A stretch of 64,000 nt of DNA from Microbacterium suwonense (GTDB lineage: Bacteria > Actinomycetota > Actinomycetes > Actinomycetales > Microbacteriaceae). The notes beneath the pieces are model-generated. The model saw only the letters and a program-made list of their open reading frames with translations, did no database searches and was not told where the DNA came from. Location of the stretch: contig NZ_AP027728.1 of the NCBI RefSeq assembly GCF_030296555.1, positions 1,054,001-1,118,000 on the forward strand, in the 5' to 3' direction. Position 1 is the stretch's first letter, and each line of letters begins with the position of its first letter. The position numbers and the translations under genes were made by a program. Below, piece after piece: positions 9,282 to 20,441 of this stretch.

Positions 9282-11086
9282 TCAGATCTCCTGATCGAAC
9301 GCCGGCGCGTGATCACGCGCGTATTGGACGTAGCTGTTGCTGACGCCCTGGGGAACCATCGGCCACACCATGGCATCCGCGCTCACGACGAAGTCGATCA
9401 CCACCGGGCGGTCGTCGGTCTCCAGCGCCTTCTGGATCGCAGCGTCCACCTCGTCCTCGCGCTCCACGCGGATCGCGAGGCAGCCGTATGCCTCGGCGAG
9501 CTTGACGAAGTCGGGGATGCGCACGGTGCCGTGACCGGTGTTCAGGTCGGTGTTCGAGTGGCGCCCGTCGTAGAACAGCGTCTGCCACTGGCGCACCATG
9601 CCCAGCGAGGAGTTGTTGATGATCGCGACCTTGATCGGGATGTTGTTGATGACGCAGGTCGCGAGCTCCTGATTGGTCATCTGGAAGCATCCGTCGCCGT
9701 CGATCGCCCACACCACGCGGTCAGGCTCGGCGACCTTGGCACCCATGGCTGCAGGAACGGAGTAGCCCATCGTGCCCGCTCCCCCGGAGTTCAGCCAGGA
9801 GTTCGGGCGCTCGTACTTGATGAACTGCGCCGCCCACATCTGATGCTGCCCGACGCCGGCGGCGTACACCGCCTCGGGTCCGGTGAGCTCGCCGATGCGC
9901 TGGATGACGTGCTGCGGTGAGAGCAGCCCGTCGCTGGGCTGAGCGAACCCGAGCGGGAACTCGGACTTCAGCCCGTCCAGATACGACCACCACTCCTCGG
10001 TGTCGGGCTCGGAGCCAGCGATCGCTCCGCGGAACGCGGTGTCGAGATCGACCAGCACGTCGCGCACGTCACCCACGATCGGCACATCGGCCGTACGGAT
10101 CTTGGAGATCTCCGCAGGATCGATGTCGACGTGCACGATCTTCGCCTTCGGGGCGAACAGCGAGACCCGGCCGGTGACCCGGTCGTCGAAGCGCGCGCCC
10201 AACGAGATGATGAGATCGGCCTCCTGCAGCGCGAGGACGGCGGGCACCGTGCCGTGCATGCCCGGCATCCCCAGGTGCTGCGGATGCGAGTCGGGGAACG
10301 CCCCCGCGCCATCAGCGTGGTGACCACCGGAGCGCCGGACGACTCGGCGAGCGCGAGCAGCTCGGCCGAGGCGCGACCGCGGATCACGCCACCGCCGACG
10401 TAGAACACCGGCTTCTTCGCCTCGGCGAGCATCGTCGCCGCGGCCTGGATCTGCTTGCCGTGCGCTTTGGTCACCGGACGATACCCGGGCAGGTCGATCT
10501 TCGGCGGCCAGACGAACGGCGCGATGGCCTGCTGAGCGTCCTTGGTGATGTCGACGAGCACCGGGCCCGGCCGGCCGGTCGAGGCGATCTCGAAGGCCGC
10601 GGCGATCGCACCCGGGATGTCCTCCGCCCGCTTCACGAGGAAGGAGTGCTTGGTGATCGGCATGGTGATGCCGACGATGTCGGCCTCCTGGAAGGCATCC
10701 GTTCCCATCAGCGTCGAGAACACCTGTCCGGTGATCGCCACGATCGGCACGGAGTCCATGTAGGCGTCGGCGATGGCGGTGACGAGGTTGGTCGCGCCCG
10801 GGCCGGAGGTCGCGATGCACACGCCCACCTTGCCGGATGCCGAGGCATAGCCCTCGGCGGCGTGGCCGGCACCCTGCTCGTGCCGCACCAGGATGTGACG
10901 CAGATCCGAGGCGTCCATCAGCGGGTCGTACACCGGCAGAATGGCGCCACCGGGAAGCCCGAAGACGTCGGTCACCCCGATCTTCTCCAACGAGCGGACG
11001 ACGGCCTCGGCTCCGGAGAGCTCGGGAGCCGAGACGCTCCGTGCTGGAGGTCGTGGCACGGCGGGAGCGGAATCAGGAGGAGTCAT
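9282..11086 (-). CDS. ilvB: Acetolactate synthase large subunit, apparent frameshift
   Basis: The reconstructed enzyme is about 601 residues and makes acetolactate from pyruvate with thiamine diphosphate and FAD. The catalytic Glu region ([14 protein letters not shown]) is in the first part; the thiamine site ([15 protein letters not shown]) is in the second. The two parts are in different frames and meet at the C run 10301-10305: one more base restores [19 protein letters not shown]. An organism with complete ilvC, ilvN and ilvD would need this enzyme, so a consensus error is favoured. The ATG has AAGGA a few bases upstream; 60 bp separate it from ilvD. Confidence 0.92.
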
Positions 11087-11146
11087 GTCATTCCTTGGTA
11101 TCTGAACGGTGCGTTTCCGATGTGGAGCCGAGACCGGACTGAAGGA

Positions 11147-12879
11147 TCAGCCGGTCACTGCGCCCTGGGCGGCGGAGCGCACCAGACGGGAGTACTTGGC
11201 GAGGACGCCACGGGTATAGCGCGGAGGGAGGGGCTCCCAGCCAGAGCGGCGGGATTCCAGCTCAGCATCCTCGACGAGTAGCTCGAGGGAGCGAGCCGCG
11301 ATATCGACCCGTATCAGATCACCATCGCGCACGAAGGCGATCGGACCTGCGTCCACCGCTTCGGGTGCTATGTGGCCGATGCACAGACCGGTTGTGCCGC
11401 CTGAGAATCGTCCGTCTGTCAAGAGTAGTACATCTTTTCCGAGACCCGCGCCCTTGATGGCTCCGGTGATGGCGAGCATCTCGCGCATGCCGGGACCGCC
11501 CTTGGGCCCCTCGTAGCGGATGACCACGACGTCGCCGGCGTTGATCTCGCCCGCCGCCAGAGCATCCATCGCCGCGCGCTCGCGCTCGAACACGCGCGCC
11601 GGCCCCTCGAACACGTCGGCGTCGAAGCCCGCCGACTTCACGACCGCGCCCTCGGGAGCCATCGAGCCATGCAGGATCGTGATGCCACCGGAGGAGTGGA
11701 TCGGGTTGTCGAAGGTGCGGATGACTTCGCCGTCGATGGGGTCCGGATCCAGTTCGCGCAGGTTCTCGGCGACGGTCTTGCCGGTGACGGTGAGCGCGTC
11801 GCCGTGCAAGAAGCCCTCATCGAGCATCGCCTTCATGATCACCGGGATGCCGCCGTGACGGTCGACGTCGTTCATGACGTACTGCCCGAAGGGCTTCAGG
11901 TCGCCGATGTGCGGCACCTTGTCACCGATCCGGTTGAAGTCGTGCAGGCTCAGGTCGACGCCGGCCTCGTTCGCGATGGCCAGCAGGTGCAGCACCACGT
12001 TGCTCGAACCGCCGAGCGCCATCGCCAGCGAGATCGCGTTCTCGAAGGCCTCCTGGGTGAGGATGTCCTTCGTGGTGATTCCCTGGCGCAGCAGGTTCAC
12101 CACGGCCTCGCCGGAGCGGTGCGCGAAGTAGTCGCGGCGGCGGTCGGCCGACGGCGGGGCCGCCGAACCCGGGATGCTCAGGCCCAGCGCCTCGGCGACG
12201 GATGCCATGGTGTTGGCGGTGTACATGCCACCGCAGGCACCTTCTCCGGGGGCGAAGGCGCACTCGATGCGCTTGAGATCCTCCTCGGTCATCCGACCGG
12301 CGCGGCAGGCGCCCACGCCTTCGAACGAGTCGATGATCGTGATGTCCTTCTCGGTGCCGTCGGAGAGCTTCACCCAGCCCGGTGCGATGGATCCGGCGTA
12401 GAGGAAGACGCTGGAGAGACCGAGGCGGGCGCTGGCCATGAGCATGCCGGGGATCGACTTGTCACAGCCTGCCAGCAGCACCGACCCGTCGAGCCGCTCG
12501 GCCATCATCACGGTCTCGACCGAGTCCGCGATGACCTCGCGCGAGACCAGCGAGAAGTGCATCCCCTCGTGGCCCATGGAGATGCCGTCCGAGACGGAGA
12601 TGGTGCCGAACTGCAGCGGATAGCCGCCGCCGGAGTGCACTCCTCCTTGGCGCCCTGCGCGAGCCTGTCCAGGCTCAGGTTGCAGGGCGTGATCTCGTTC
12701 CAGCTCGACGCGATGCCGATCTGCGGCTTGTCCCAGTCGGCGTCGCCCATGCCCACGGCACGGAGCATTCCGCGGGAGGTGGTCGCCTCGATGCCGTCGG
12801 TGACGACGCGGCTGCGCGGCTTGATGTCGATGTCGGAGGGCGCCCCGGGCGCGCCGGAAGGATCTTCGTGGGTGGACAT
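11147..12879 (-). CDS. ilvD: Dihydroxy-acid dehydratase, apparent frameshift
   Basis: The reconstructed protein is about 577 residues, the usual size for IlvD, an Fe-S dehydratase making the 2-oxo acids of valine and isoleucine. Cluster cysteines are visible in [17 protein letters not shown] and [12 protein letters not shown]. The first about 80 residues and the rest are in different frames; adding one base at 12642-12643 (GAGGAGTG to GAGGGAGTG) joins LAQGAKE to [12 protein letters not shown]. Transcription probably starts at the ATG itself (TAGACT six bases before it). It lies 9 bp after otsB and before ilvB. Confidence 0.92.
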
Positions 12880-12885
12880 GACGGA

Positions 12886-12891
12886 AGTCTA
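12886..12891 (-). promoter_or_regulatory. ilvD: -10 box of ilvD sharing the otsB stop codon
   Basis: TAGACT followed by six bases and then the ilvD ATG is the leaderless promoter layout. The TAG of the box is also the stop codon of the reconstructed otsB frame (12889-12891). The same arrangement occurs before dapF. Confidence 0.6.
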
Positions 12892-13685
12892 TTCCCGACC
12901 GGCGTCACGTTCGGCCGCGATGACGTCCAGGACTTCGGCGATCTGCTGTGGGGATCCCACACGCAGCGTCGCTGCGGTCTCCCCTCGCCGACTCGCACGC
13001 CGAGGTCGTCGGGGCCCAGCGCCCGCAGAGCGTCCTCGTCGGTGACGTCGTCCCCGGCGAAGAGGATGCCGGTCGCGCCGGTACGGTCGCGCAGCATGCC
13101 GATCGCGGCATCCTTGCCCTCGTCACGGGACGAGAACTCCAGGATGCGGTCACCGGTGCGTCGGCGCCAGTGCGCGGCACGCCGCGCCAGCACCTCGTCC
13201 ACCGCTGCGAAGGCCGCACGCTCCACGGCCGGCTCGGCGGGGCGGCCATGGATGCCGACTCCGAAGGTCTTGCGCTCCAGCTCGACGCCCGGGTACTGCG
13301 TGAGCAGCGGCTCCAGCTCGGCGTACAGCGACTCGCGCAGGTCCCGATCCTGCGCGCTCTCGACGACGTCTGCTTCACCCTCGCCGGGGAACCAGTACTG
13401 CGCGCCGTGGGAGCCGGCGAGAATGACCGGCGAGTCCTCGGCGTGTTCGGCGATCTCGCGCAGGTGCACCAGGCTGCGGCCGGAGACGTACGCCACCTCG
13501 GTGTCGGGCATGGCTGCCAGCCGGGCGACGACGTCGGCGATCTCGGGAATCGCCCTGGCCTTCATCGGCTCGGGCACGAGCGGCGACGCCGTGCCGTCGA
13601 AGTCCAGTGCGACCAGCAGCACGGGAGTGCGGGCGATCGCCGTGACGGCGGGATCGGGGGTGTCCTTCGACCAGTTGCGAGTCAT
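12889..13685 (-). CDS. otsB: Trehalose-6-phosphate phosphatase, apparent frameshift near 3' end
   Basis: A HAD-superfamily phosphatase of about 265 residues when reconstructed. The nucleophile motif DFDGTASPL (about 28-36), SGR at about 69-71 and [12 protein letters not shown] near 210-221 identify trehalose-6-phosphate phosphatase, which releases trehalose. After VRVGEG the frame is lost; one extra base in the C run 12981-12984 gives a C-terminus ending [11 protein letters not shown] and a TAG just before ilvD. It overlaps otsA by 4 bp, so the two trehalose enzymes are translationally coupled. Confidence 0.9.
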
Positions 13686-15103
13686 GACCGCTGCTCCGCG
13701 GAGTGGCGGTGATGGCTGGCGTCGTCGAGCGCCTTCAAGAAGGATTGCGACCAGACATCGACATCATGCTCGAGCACGCGCTTGCGCAGCGACCGCATCC
13801 GCCTGGCCTGCTCCTCCTTCGGCATCTCGACGGCGGTCATGATGGCATCCTTCACGCCTTCGATATCGTGCGGGTTCACGCGCACCGCCTGACGCAGCTC
13901 GTCGGCTGCGCCGGTGAACTCGCTCAGCACCAGCACGCCGCGGTTGTCCGCACGCGTGGCGACGTACTCCTTGGCGACCAGGTTCATCCCGTCGCGCAGC
14001 GCGGTGACGAGCATCACATCCGCGGCGAGGTACATCGCCACCATCTCCTCCCGCGGGAACCCCTGGTGCAGATAGCGGATGGCGGTGTGCCCGAGGGTGT
14101 CGTGGTCGCCGTTGATGCGACCGATGGCGAGCTCGACCTCGTCGCGCAGGTGCATGTAGGCGTCCACGCGCTCCCGGCTGGGGCTGGCCACCTGGATGAA
14201 CGTGGCGTCCTCCACCGAGAGCCGCCCCTGATCGAGAAGCTCTCCGTACGCCTTGATGCGATGACGGATGCCCTTGGTGTAATCCAGTCGATCCACCCCC
14301 AGCAGGATCCGCTTCGGGTTGCCGAGGCTCTCTCTGATCTCCACGGCGCGCGCCTTGATGTCGGGGCGCCGTGCCAGCTCCCGGTACGGAGTGGTGTCGA
14401 TGGAGATCGGGAAGGCCTTGGCATGCACGCGACGTCCGTCTGACAGCGTCACCGCGTTCGCCTTGGTCTCCAGACCGAGACGGCGTTTGACGGCCGCGAC
14501 GAAGTTCGCGGTGTCCTGCGTGCGCTGGAAGCCGACCACGTCCGCGCCGAGCAGACCTCGCAGCACCTGGTCGCGCCAGGGCAGCTGCGCATACAGTCCG
14601 TGCGCGGGGAACGGGATGTGGTGGAAGTAGCCGATCGTGACGTCGGGTCGCAGATTGCGCACCATCTCGGGCACGAGCTGCAGCTGGTAGTCATGCACCC
14701 ACACGGTGCCGTGCTTGGCCACAGCGGCTGCGGCGGCCTCGGCGAAGCGCAGGTTGACCGAGACGTAGGCGTCCCACCATTCCCGGTGGTACTGCGGCGG
14801 CTCGATGACGTCGTGGTACAGCGGCCAGATCGTGTCGTTGGAGAAGCCCTCGTAGTACTCCTCGATCTCGGACTCGCTGAGTGTGACGGGGATCAGGCGG
14901 ATGCCGTCCGCCTCGAATGGCGAGAGCTGCTGATCGGGCAGGCCCGCCCAGCCCACCCAGGCTCCGTCGACGGTGTGCATCATCGGCTCGAGCGCTGCGA
15001 CAAGGCCGCCTGGCGATGTGCGCCAGATCTCCTCGCCATCCGCGGTGATGATCCGGTCGACAGGAAGCCGATTGGCGACGACGACGAATTCTGCGGCGGC
15101 CAT
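13682..15103 (-). CDS. otsA: Trehalose-6-phosphate synthase (GT20)
   Basis: A complete 473-residue GT20 glycosyltransferase that joins a nucleotide-activated glucose to glucose-6-phosphate. Landmarks are VVANRLPV at the N-terminus, [15 protein letters not shown] (about 180), [22 protein letters not shown] (about 270) and the [10 protein letters not shown] substrate-binding block. An SD-like GAGGAG lies 6 bp before the ATG, and a TAGCCT -10 box lies about 30 bp upstream, so this mRNA has a short leader. otsB follows with a 4-bp overlap. Confidence 0.95.
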   Translation of the reverse strand: MAAAEFVVVANRLPVDRIITADGEEIWRTSPGGLVAALEPMMHTVDGAWVGWAGLPDQQLSPFEADGIRLIPVTLSESEIEEYYEGFSNDTIWPLYHDVIEPPQYHREWWDAYVSVNLRFAEAAAAAVAKHGTVWVHDYQLQLVPEMVRNLRPDVTIGYFHHIPFPAHGLYAQLPWRDQVLRGLLGADVVGFQRTQDTANFVAAVKRRLGLETKANAVTLSDGRRVHAKAFPISIDTTPYRELARRPDIKARAVEIRESLGNPKRILLGVDRLDYTKGIRHRIKAYGELLDQGRLSVEDATFIQVASPSRERVDAYMHLRDEVELAIGRINGDHDTLGHTAIRYLHQGFPREEMVAMYLAADVMLVTALRDGMNLVAKEYVATRADNRGVLVLSEFTGAADELRQAVRVNPHDIEGVKDAIMTAVEMPKEEQARRMRSLRKRVLEHDVDVWSQSFLKALDDASHHRHSAEQRS

Positions 15104-15145
15104 GGAGACTCCTCTGTTCGTTTCCTCCAGGCTACCCAGCGCAGC

Positions 15146-16366
15146 TCAGCGCTGCATGGGCGTGAGCAGTCGATTGACGACGGCGGCCGCCAAGACGATC
15201 GCCGAGGCGATCAGCGGCATCAGCAGCGCCGGGCCGGTGCCCGCCCGTTCGGCCAGCTCGCCGGTGATAGCGGCCGCAGCAGCCTGTCCGACGACTACGC
15301 CCGCCCCCAGCATGCTCATCACCGTCGCGGATCGCCCCAGAGGGCTCCTCGCGGCCCCCAGGCTGTACAGGGTGACGAGGGTGGGGCCGACGCCGACGCC
15401 CAGGATGGCGAGCGCGACGAGCATGGCCGGAATCGTCGAGGCGCTGATGACCAGCACCGAGCCGCCGACCAGGATCGCCGCGAAGAGCAGCCACCGGGCA
15501 TGCAGGGTGAACCGCACCGGAAGCCAGGCCACGCCGAGCGCGAGGATCGCCGAGCCGATGCCCATCACGCCGTACAGCAGGCCGGCCTGCTCGGCGGCGT
15601 CACGGTCGGCCATGAACGAGGTGAGCGCTGTCAGGGTAGCGCCGAAGAACAGTCCGACTCCGAAGATGCCGACGACCACGACCAGCAGCACGGGCCAGAA
15701 CAGCTCCGACGCACGGGAGGGAGCTGTGCCGTCGGCACGGCGCGACGCCGAGACGTGGCGCCCGGTGGGATGCAGTGCGAAGGCGCCGACGAAGAGCAGG
15801 GTCAGAGCGGATGCCAGCGCGATCGGCGCCCAGGGGGAGATCAGCGTCGCGAGAGCACCGACCAGGAAAGGGCCGAAGACGAACACCATCTCGTCGGCCG
15901 CCGACTCGTACGACATGGTCGCCGATGTGGTGCGGGGGCGCTGCGGCTCAGGCATCCGATCGTCGATGATGGTCACCAGCCTGGATCGCGACATCGGCGA
16001 CACCTGCGGTGCTGTGGCGCCGATGGCGAATGCCGTCAGCATCACGAATGCCTCGCTCATCGTGCTGTAGACGACAAGGGCGAAGATGCCCAGCATCGCC
16101 GAGTTCAGCACCGCCGCCGCTGCCAGCACGGGACGTTGGCCGTACCGGTCGGCTGCGGCGCCGAGGAAGGGCCCGATCAGTGCCGTGCCGATGCCGACGG
16201 CGGCAGAGGTGAGGCCGCCCATCGACAGTGAGCCGCGAGCTGTCACGACAATGGTCAGCACGCCCACCACCATCATCGCGAACGGCAGACGCGCGACGAA
16301 CGCGATCAGGAAGTACGGCAGCCCGGCCAGGCGAAGCAGGCTCGGAGAAGAGGGGTTCTGTGTCAT
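15146..16366 (-). CDS. MFS transporter
   Basis: A 406-residue membrane protein with about twelve hydrophobic segments and a loop after segment 2 resembling the MFS A motif (GAAADRYGQRPVL). The second half repeats the pattern, as in major facilitator exporters. The ATG start (MTQNPSS) gives normal length; a GTG at 16453 in the same frame would add 29 polar residues. A TAGACT -10 candidate is at 16471-16476, leaving a leader of about 95 nt for the ATG start. The substrate cannot be told. It is 42 bp downstream of otsA's start and on the same strand. Confidence 0.82.
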   Translation of the reverse strand: MTQNPSSPSLLRLAGLPYFLIAFVARLPFAMMVVGVLTIVVTARGSLSMGGLTSAAVGIGTALIGPFLGAAADRYGQRPVLAAAAVLNSAMLGIFALVVYSTMSEAFVMLTAFAIGATAPQVSPMSRSRLVTIIDDRMPEPQRPRTTSATMSYESAADEMVFVFGPFLVGALATLISPWAPIALASALTLLFVGAFALHPTGRHVSASRRADGTAPSRASELFWPVLLVVVVGIFGVGLFFGATLTALTSFMADRDAAEQAGLLYGVMGIGSAILALGVAWLPVRFTLHARWLLFAAILVGGSVLVISASTIPAMLVALAILGVGVGPTLVTLYSLGAARSPLGRSATVMSMLGAGVVVGQAAAAAITGELAERAGTGPALLMPLIASAIVLAAAVVNRLLTPMQR

Positions 16367-16511
16367 GGCTCTCGGGCGCGAGGAGCGGATCTCCACCGTG
16401 CCGGGTCGGGTGCCGCCGCTGTCCGCCGGGGAGCCGACGGCCGGTAGATACACAGCTGGAACTGTCGTCGAGTCTAGCCCAGCGCAGCGGGCTCTCGGCT
16501 AACGTGAATGC

Positions 16512-16790
16512 ATGCGGTATCTCTTCAGCACAGGTCTGTTCGGCGCGATCACCACGGGAGCGTCGCTGCTGCGCGGCACCCGTGAGACCCCGATCACCTG
16601 GCGTGCGGTGCTCGCGTGGCTGAGCTGGGGCATCAGCCTGGCACTGGCGATCGGCGCCGCGGTCGACATGCGGCGCGCAGAGCACGGCATCGCCGTGGCC
16701 GTGGACTCCCCGCTCGCTCCGAAGCAGGACAAACGCGCCAAGAAGCAGCTCAAGGCGATCGAGAAGGCGGCGAAGGCCACCAAGCGCTGA
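16512..16790 (+). CDS. Small membrane protein of unknown function
   Basis: A 92-residue protein with one hydrophobic segment in the middle (AVLAWLSWGISLALAIGAAV, about residues 35-54) and a very basic, lysine-rich tail (KQDKRAKKQLKAIEKAAKATKR). I do not recognise a family. The promoter looks leaderless: TAACGT, six bases, ATG. It is divergent from the MFS gene and convergent with the thiolase gene. The charge pattern suggests a membrane anchor with a basic cytoplasmic tail that might touch nucleic acid or phospholipid; this is speculation. Confidence 0.72.
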   Translation: MRYLFSTGLFGAITTGASLLRGTRETPITWRAVLAWLSWGISLALAIGAAVDMRRAEHGIAVAVDSPLAPKQDKRAKKQLKAIEKAAKATKR

Positions 16791-16867
16791 GCTTCGCCGC
16801 GCTCTGAGCCTCGTCGGCGCTGTCCCGGGGCGTCGGTGCGCGAGGTGTCGACGCGCGCCTCGAAGGG

Positions 16868-18045
16868 TCAGCGCGTGAGCACCAGAGCCTCGCCCTGACC
16901 GCCGCCGCCGCACAGGGCCGCGACCGCGGTGCCCGAGCCACGTGCGGCGAGCTGGTGGGCGAGATGCACGACCAGACGGGCCCCGCTCGCCCCGATCGGA
17001 TGGCCGATGGCGATGCCGCCGCCGTGCACGTTGACGATGTCCGCGGAGAGTCCGAGCTCCTGCTGCGAGCGCGCGACGACGGCGCCGAACGCTTCGTTGA
17101 TCTCGACCAGGTCCAGCTGGTCGACACCGATCCCCTGCCTCTCGAGTGCACGTTCGATGGCGCGCGCGGGCTGAGCCTGCAGGGAGTTGTCGGGTCCGGC
17201 GGTCTGACCGTTCGCGCCGATCACCGCCAGCACGGGCCATCCCTTCGCCTCGGCGTTCTCGCGCGAGGTGACCACCACGGCGGCGGCGCCGTCGGAGATC
17301 TGCGACGAATTCCCGGCGGTGATCGTGCCGCCCTCGGCGAATGCCGGGCGCAGCCGGGCGAGAGTCTCGACGGTGGTGTCGGGACGCACGCCCTCGTCGG
17401 CGCTCAGTACGAGCGGGTCGCCCTTGCGCTGCGGCACCGTGACCTCGACGATCTCGGCATCGAACGCGCCGTCCTGCAGACCGGCGGCAGCACGCTGGTG
17501 CGAGAGCGCGGCGACGGTGTCCTGCAGCTCACGGGTCATCTCGTAGCGCGGGTTGTGACGCTCGGTCGACGATCCCATGCTCTCGTTGTCATAGGCGTCT
17601 GTGAGTCCGTCGTACGCCATGTGATCGAGCACCTCGATGCTGCCGTACGTCCAGCCGTCGCGGGAGCCCATCAGCAGGTGCGGAGCGCGGGTCATCGACT
17701 CCATGCCGCCCGCGACCACGGTGGTCGCGTCACCGGTGCGGATCATCCGCGCAGCATCGATGATCGCGGTGAGCCCCGACAGGCACACCTTGTTGACCGA
17801 GCTGGCCGGGACGTCCCAGCCGATGCCCGCGCCGATCGAGGCCTGACGCGCGGCGTTCTGGCCGGAGCCGGCGGCGAGCACCTGCCCCATGATGACCGCG
17901 TCGACGTCGGCCGGATCCACGGATGCCTGCTCCAGCGCACCTCGGATGGCGAGCGAGCCCAGCTGCGGTGCGGTGAACGAGGCGAGCTGCCCCTTCAGCC
18001 GACCCTGGGGGTACGAGCCGCGGCCACGATGACGATGTCGCTCAT
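16868..18045 (-). CDS. Acetyl-CoA C-acetyltransferase / thiolase, apparent frameshift near start
   Basis: The reconstructed enzyme is 392 residues, typical for thiolase. The acylated Cys is in VNKVCLSGL (about residue 90), and the second half holds [28 protein letters not shown] and the C-terminal active-site Cys in [13 protein letters not shown]. The first 13 residues ([13 protein letters not shown]) are in another frame; one more base in the G run 18007-18011 gives [14 protein letters not shown]. The start overlaps the CoA-transferase B stop (ATGA). With the CoA transferase it would cleave a 3-oxoacyl-CoA, either acetoacetyl-CoA or 3-oxoadipyl-CoA. Confidence 0.88.
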
Positions 18046-18701
18046 GAGTTCTCCTTGAGGGTCTCCGAGATGGTCAGCTCCGGCTCGGTGGCATCGACGA
18101 CCTGCTGCACGCTGACCCCGGGCGCGGTCTCCACGAGCACGAGTCCGGCGGGTGTGACGTCGATCACGGCGAGGTCGGTGATGATCCGGTCGACCACTCC
18201 CCTGCCGGTGAGCGGCAGCGAGCACTCGTTCACGACCTTCGCGGAGCCGTCCTTGGCGACGTGCTCCATCAGGATGATCACGCGCTCGGCACCGTGCACG
18301 AGGTCCATCGCACCGCCGGGCCCCTTGACCATCTTGCCGGGGATCATCCAGTTGGCGAGATCGCCCGTGGCCGAGACCTGCATGGCGCCGAGGATGGCCG
18401 CGTCGATCTTCCCGCCCCGGATCATGCCGAAGCTGGTCGCCGAGTCGAAGAAGGCGGCCCCGGGATTCAGCGTGACCGTCTCCTTGCCCGCGTTGATGAG
18501 GTCGGGGTCGACATTCTCCTCGGCCGGGTACGGTCCGACTCCGAGGATGCCGTTCTCGGACTGCAGCACGAGAGTCACGCCGTCGGGGACGTAGTTGGGC
18601 ACCAGGGTGGGCAGGCCGATGCCGAGGTTGACGTACGAGCCGTCGGCGAGCTCCCGGGCAGCCCGTGCCGCCATCTCATTCCGTGTGAGTGCCATGGTCA
18701 T
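18042..18701 (-). CDS. 3-oxoacid CoA-transferase subunit B
   Basis: A 219-residue subunit carrying the catalytic glutamate in [12 protein letters not shown] (about residues 48-59) and [18 protein letters not shown], both hallmarks of SCOT/PcaJ-type CoA transferases. It moves CoA from succinyl-CoA to a 3-oxoacid such as acetoacetate or 3-oxoadipate. It overlaps subunit A by 4 bp and the thiolase by 4 bp, so the three are one translational unit. The sequence alone does not settle which 3-oxoacid is used; the IclR regulator next door is compatible with aromatic degradation. Confidence 0.92.
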   Translation of the reverse strand: MTMALTRNEMAARAARELADGSYVNLGIGLPTLVPNYVPDGVTLVLQSENGILGVGPYPAEENVDPDLINAGKETVTLNPGAAFFDSATSFGMIRGGKIDAAILGAMQVSATGDLANWMIPGKMVKGPGGAMDLVHGAERVIILMEHVAKDGSAKVVNECSLPLTGRGVVDRIITDLAVIDVTPAGLVLVETAPGVSVQQVVDATEPELTISETLKENS

Positions 18702-19471
18702 GCGCCTTCCTGGGTGACGGTGCGCCGTTCGATGCGCTTCTCGATATCGGATCCGACCTCGACCACCCGGTGCACGAACACGCCGGGCAGATGGATGCCG
18801 TCAGGATCGAGCTCGCCGGGCTCGACGAGCTGCTCGACCTGTGCGATGCAGACCCGGCCGGCCATGGCCGCCAGCGGATTGAAGTTACGGGCGGCCTTGT
18901 TGAAGATCAGGTTGCCGTGGCGGTCGCCCTTCAGCGCGTGAACCAGGGCGAAGTCTGTGGTGATGGACTCCTCGAGCACGAAGTCGCGCTGCTGACCGCG
19001 GAAGTCGAAGCTACGAACCTCCTTGACCGGAGAGGCGACATCGATCGTCCCGTCGGGGTGATAGCGGCGAGGCAGTCCGCCCTCGGCGACCTGAGTGCCG
19101 ACGCCGGTCTGGGTGTAGAACGCCGCGATGCCGGAGCCGCCGGCACGAAGCTTCTCGGCGAGGGTGCCTTGAGGTGTCAGCTCGAGCTCGAGATCGCCCT
19201 CCAGGAACTGCCGCTCGAACTCCTTGTTCTCGCCGACGTACGACGAGGTCATCTTGCGGATGCGCCGCGAGGCGAGCAGGATGCCGAGCCCCCAGTCGTC
19301 CACGCCGCAGTTGTTGCTGACGACGCTGAGGTTCGTGGTTCCCTGCGCGTGCAGCGCCTCGATGAGGATCATCGGGTTGCCGGAGAGCCCGAACCCGCCG
19401 ACCGCGAGCTCTGCTCCGTCGGGGATGTCGGCGACGGCCTCCGCCGCCGATGCGAACTGCTTGTCGATCAC
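18698..19471 (-). CDS. 3-oxoacid CoA-transferase subunit A
   Basis: A 257-residue partner of subunit B. The CoA-binding glycine loop [10 protein letters not shown] lies near residues 24-33, followed by the [12 protein letters not shown] block. The chosen start is a GTG preceded by AAGGAG at the right spacing; the open frame continues upstream, but those residues are unlike the family. It is the first gene of the transferase/thiolase operon and is divergent from an IclR-type regulator, which probably controls it from the 103-bp gap. Confidence 0.92.
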   Translation of the reverse strand: MIDKQFASAAEAVADIPDGAELAVGGFGLSGNPMILIEALHAQGTTNLSVVSNNCGVDDWGLGILLASRRIRKMTSSYVGENKEFERQFLEGDLELELTPQGTLAEKLRAGGSGIAAFYTQTGVGTQVAEGGLPRRYHPDGTIDVASPVKEVRSFDFRGQQRDFVLEESITTDFALVHALKGDRHGNLIFNKAARNFNPLAAMAGRVCIAQVEQLVEPGELDPDGIHLPGVFVHRVVEVGSDIEKRIERRTVTQEGA

Positions 19472-19574
19472 GGGCCACTCCTTCGTGTTGCGTTCCCTCC
19501 AGCATCCGCCCGGTTCCAGGCGACGGCAAGCGGATGCTTGCGATGTGGTCATCGAGACGAGTAGCGTCCACATT

Positions 19575-20369
19575 ATGGAATCCGGGAGCTCGAGCAGACG
19601 GACGGTTCCCGGTGCGCAGGCGATCGCCAGGGCTGCGGCGCTGCTGCGTCTGGTCACGGCATCGTCCGATGGCGCCTCGCTGCACCGGCTGGCCGCGGAT
19701 GCCGGCCTCAGTCGCTCGACCGCGCATCGCCTGCTCAGTGCGCTGCGACTGGAGGGGCTGGTCGACCAGGACCCGAGCACTGCCCGGTGGATGCCGGGGC
19801 CCGAGCTGTACCTGATGGGCGCGGTGGCCGCGTCGCGGTACGACATCACCGAGCTGTCGCGCGACATCGTGCGCTCACTGGCGGTGAAGACCGAGGAGAG
19901 TGCGTTCCTCTCCGCCCGGCGCGCTGACGAGACGGTGTGCCTGATCCGTGAGGAGGGCCCCTTCCCGATCCGCTCCTTCGTACTCAGCGAGGGCATCCGT
20001 TTTCCACTCGGCGTAGCCAGCGCCGGACTGGCCATCCTCTCCTTCCTGCCTGACCACGATATGGATGCCTATCTGGAGCGCCACCCTGAGCTCGAAGAGC
20101 GCTGGGGGCGACCGCACGGGCCGGGGCCGCTGCGCACCAGACTCCGCGAGACGAAGGCCCGGGGCTACGCGGTCAACCCCGGCCTGATCGTGGAGGGCTC
20201 CTGGGGTATCGGCGCCGCGGTGTTCGATCGCGAGGGACGACCGGAGTGGGCGCTGAGCCTGACCGGCGTGGAGTTCCGGTTCGCCCCCGACCGACTCCCC
20301 CAGCTCGGCCGCACGCTGCTCGCGCACGCGCACCAGCTGTCGTCCCGCATCGCCGGCGCGCGACGCTGA
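19575..20369 (+). CDS. IclR family transcriptional regulator
   Basis: A 264-residue regulator. Residues about 14-70 form the winged helix-turn-helix (SLHRLAADAGLSRSTAHRLL), and the rest is the IclR effector domain with a typical GIRFPLGVASAGLAILSF strand-loop. The promoter has the leaderless pattern: TAGCGT, seven bases, ATG. It is divergent from the CoA-transferase/thiolase operon, so it very likely senses a metabolite of that pathway, in the manner of PcaR/PcaU. Whether it activates or represses cannot be told. Confidence 0.88.
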   Translation: MESGSSSRRTVPGAQAIARAAALLRLVTASSDGASLHRLAADAGLSRSTAHRLLSALRLEGLVDQDPSTARWMPGPELYLMGAVAASRYDITELSRDIVRSLAVKTEESAFLSARRADETVCLIREEGPFPIRSFVLSEGIRFPLGVASAGLAILSFLPDHDMDAYLERHPELEERWGRPHGPGPLRTRLRETKARGYAVNPGLIVEGSWGIGAAVFDREGRPEWALSLTGVEFRFAPDRLPQLGRTLLAHAHQLSSRIAGARR

Positions 20370-20407
20370 CCGAGGGGCGCAGAGCGGCTATCGCACTCCT
20401 CCCGCAG

Positions 20408-20434
20408 GTATATGCATACCAACCGGTATATACT
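20408..20434 (+). promoter_or_regulatory. MarR promoter with overlapping inverted repeats
   Basis: ATACC-AACC-GGTAT (20416-20429) and the adjacent 8-bp palindrome TATGCATA (20411-20418) run into TATACT (20429-20434), which stands seven bases before the marR ATG. The repeat would place a bound dimer on the -10 box, as expected for autoregulation. Confidence 0.55.
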
Positions 20435-20441
20435 CGCCGAT

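Noticed and set aside
11087..11146. Leader-peptide attenuator before ilvB
   Set aside because: Only 60 bp separate ilvD and ilvB, with no run of branched-chain codons or paired hairpins.
12675..13685. otsB as a long fusion running into ilvD
   Set aside because: The extra residues are out-of-frame ilvD; one base restores a normal otsB end and stop at 12889.
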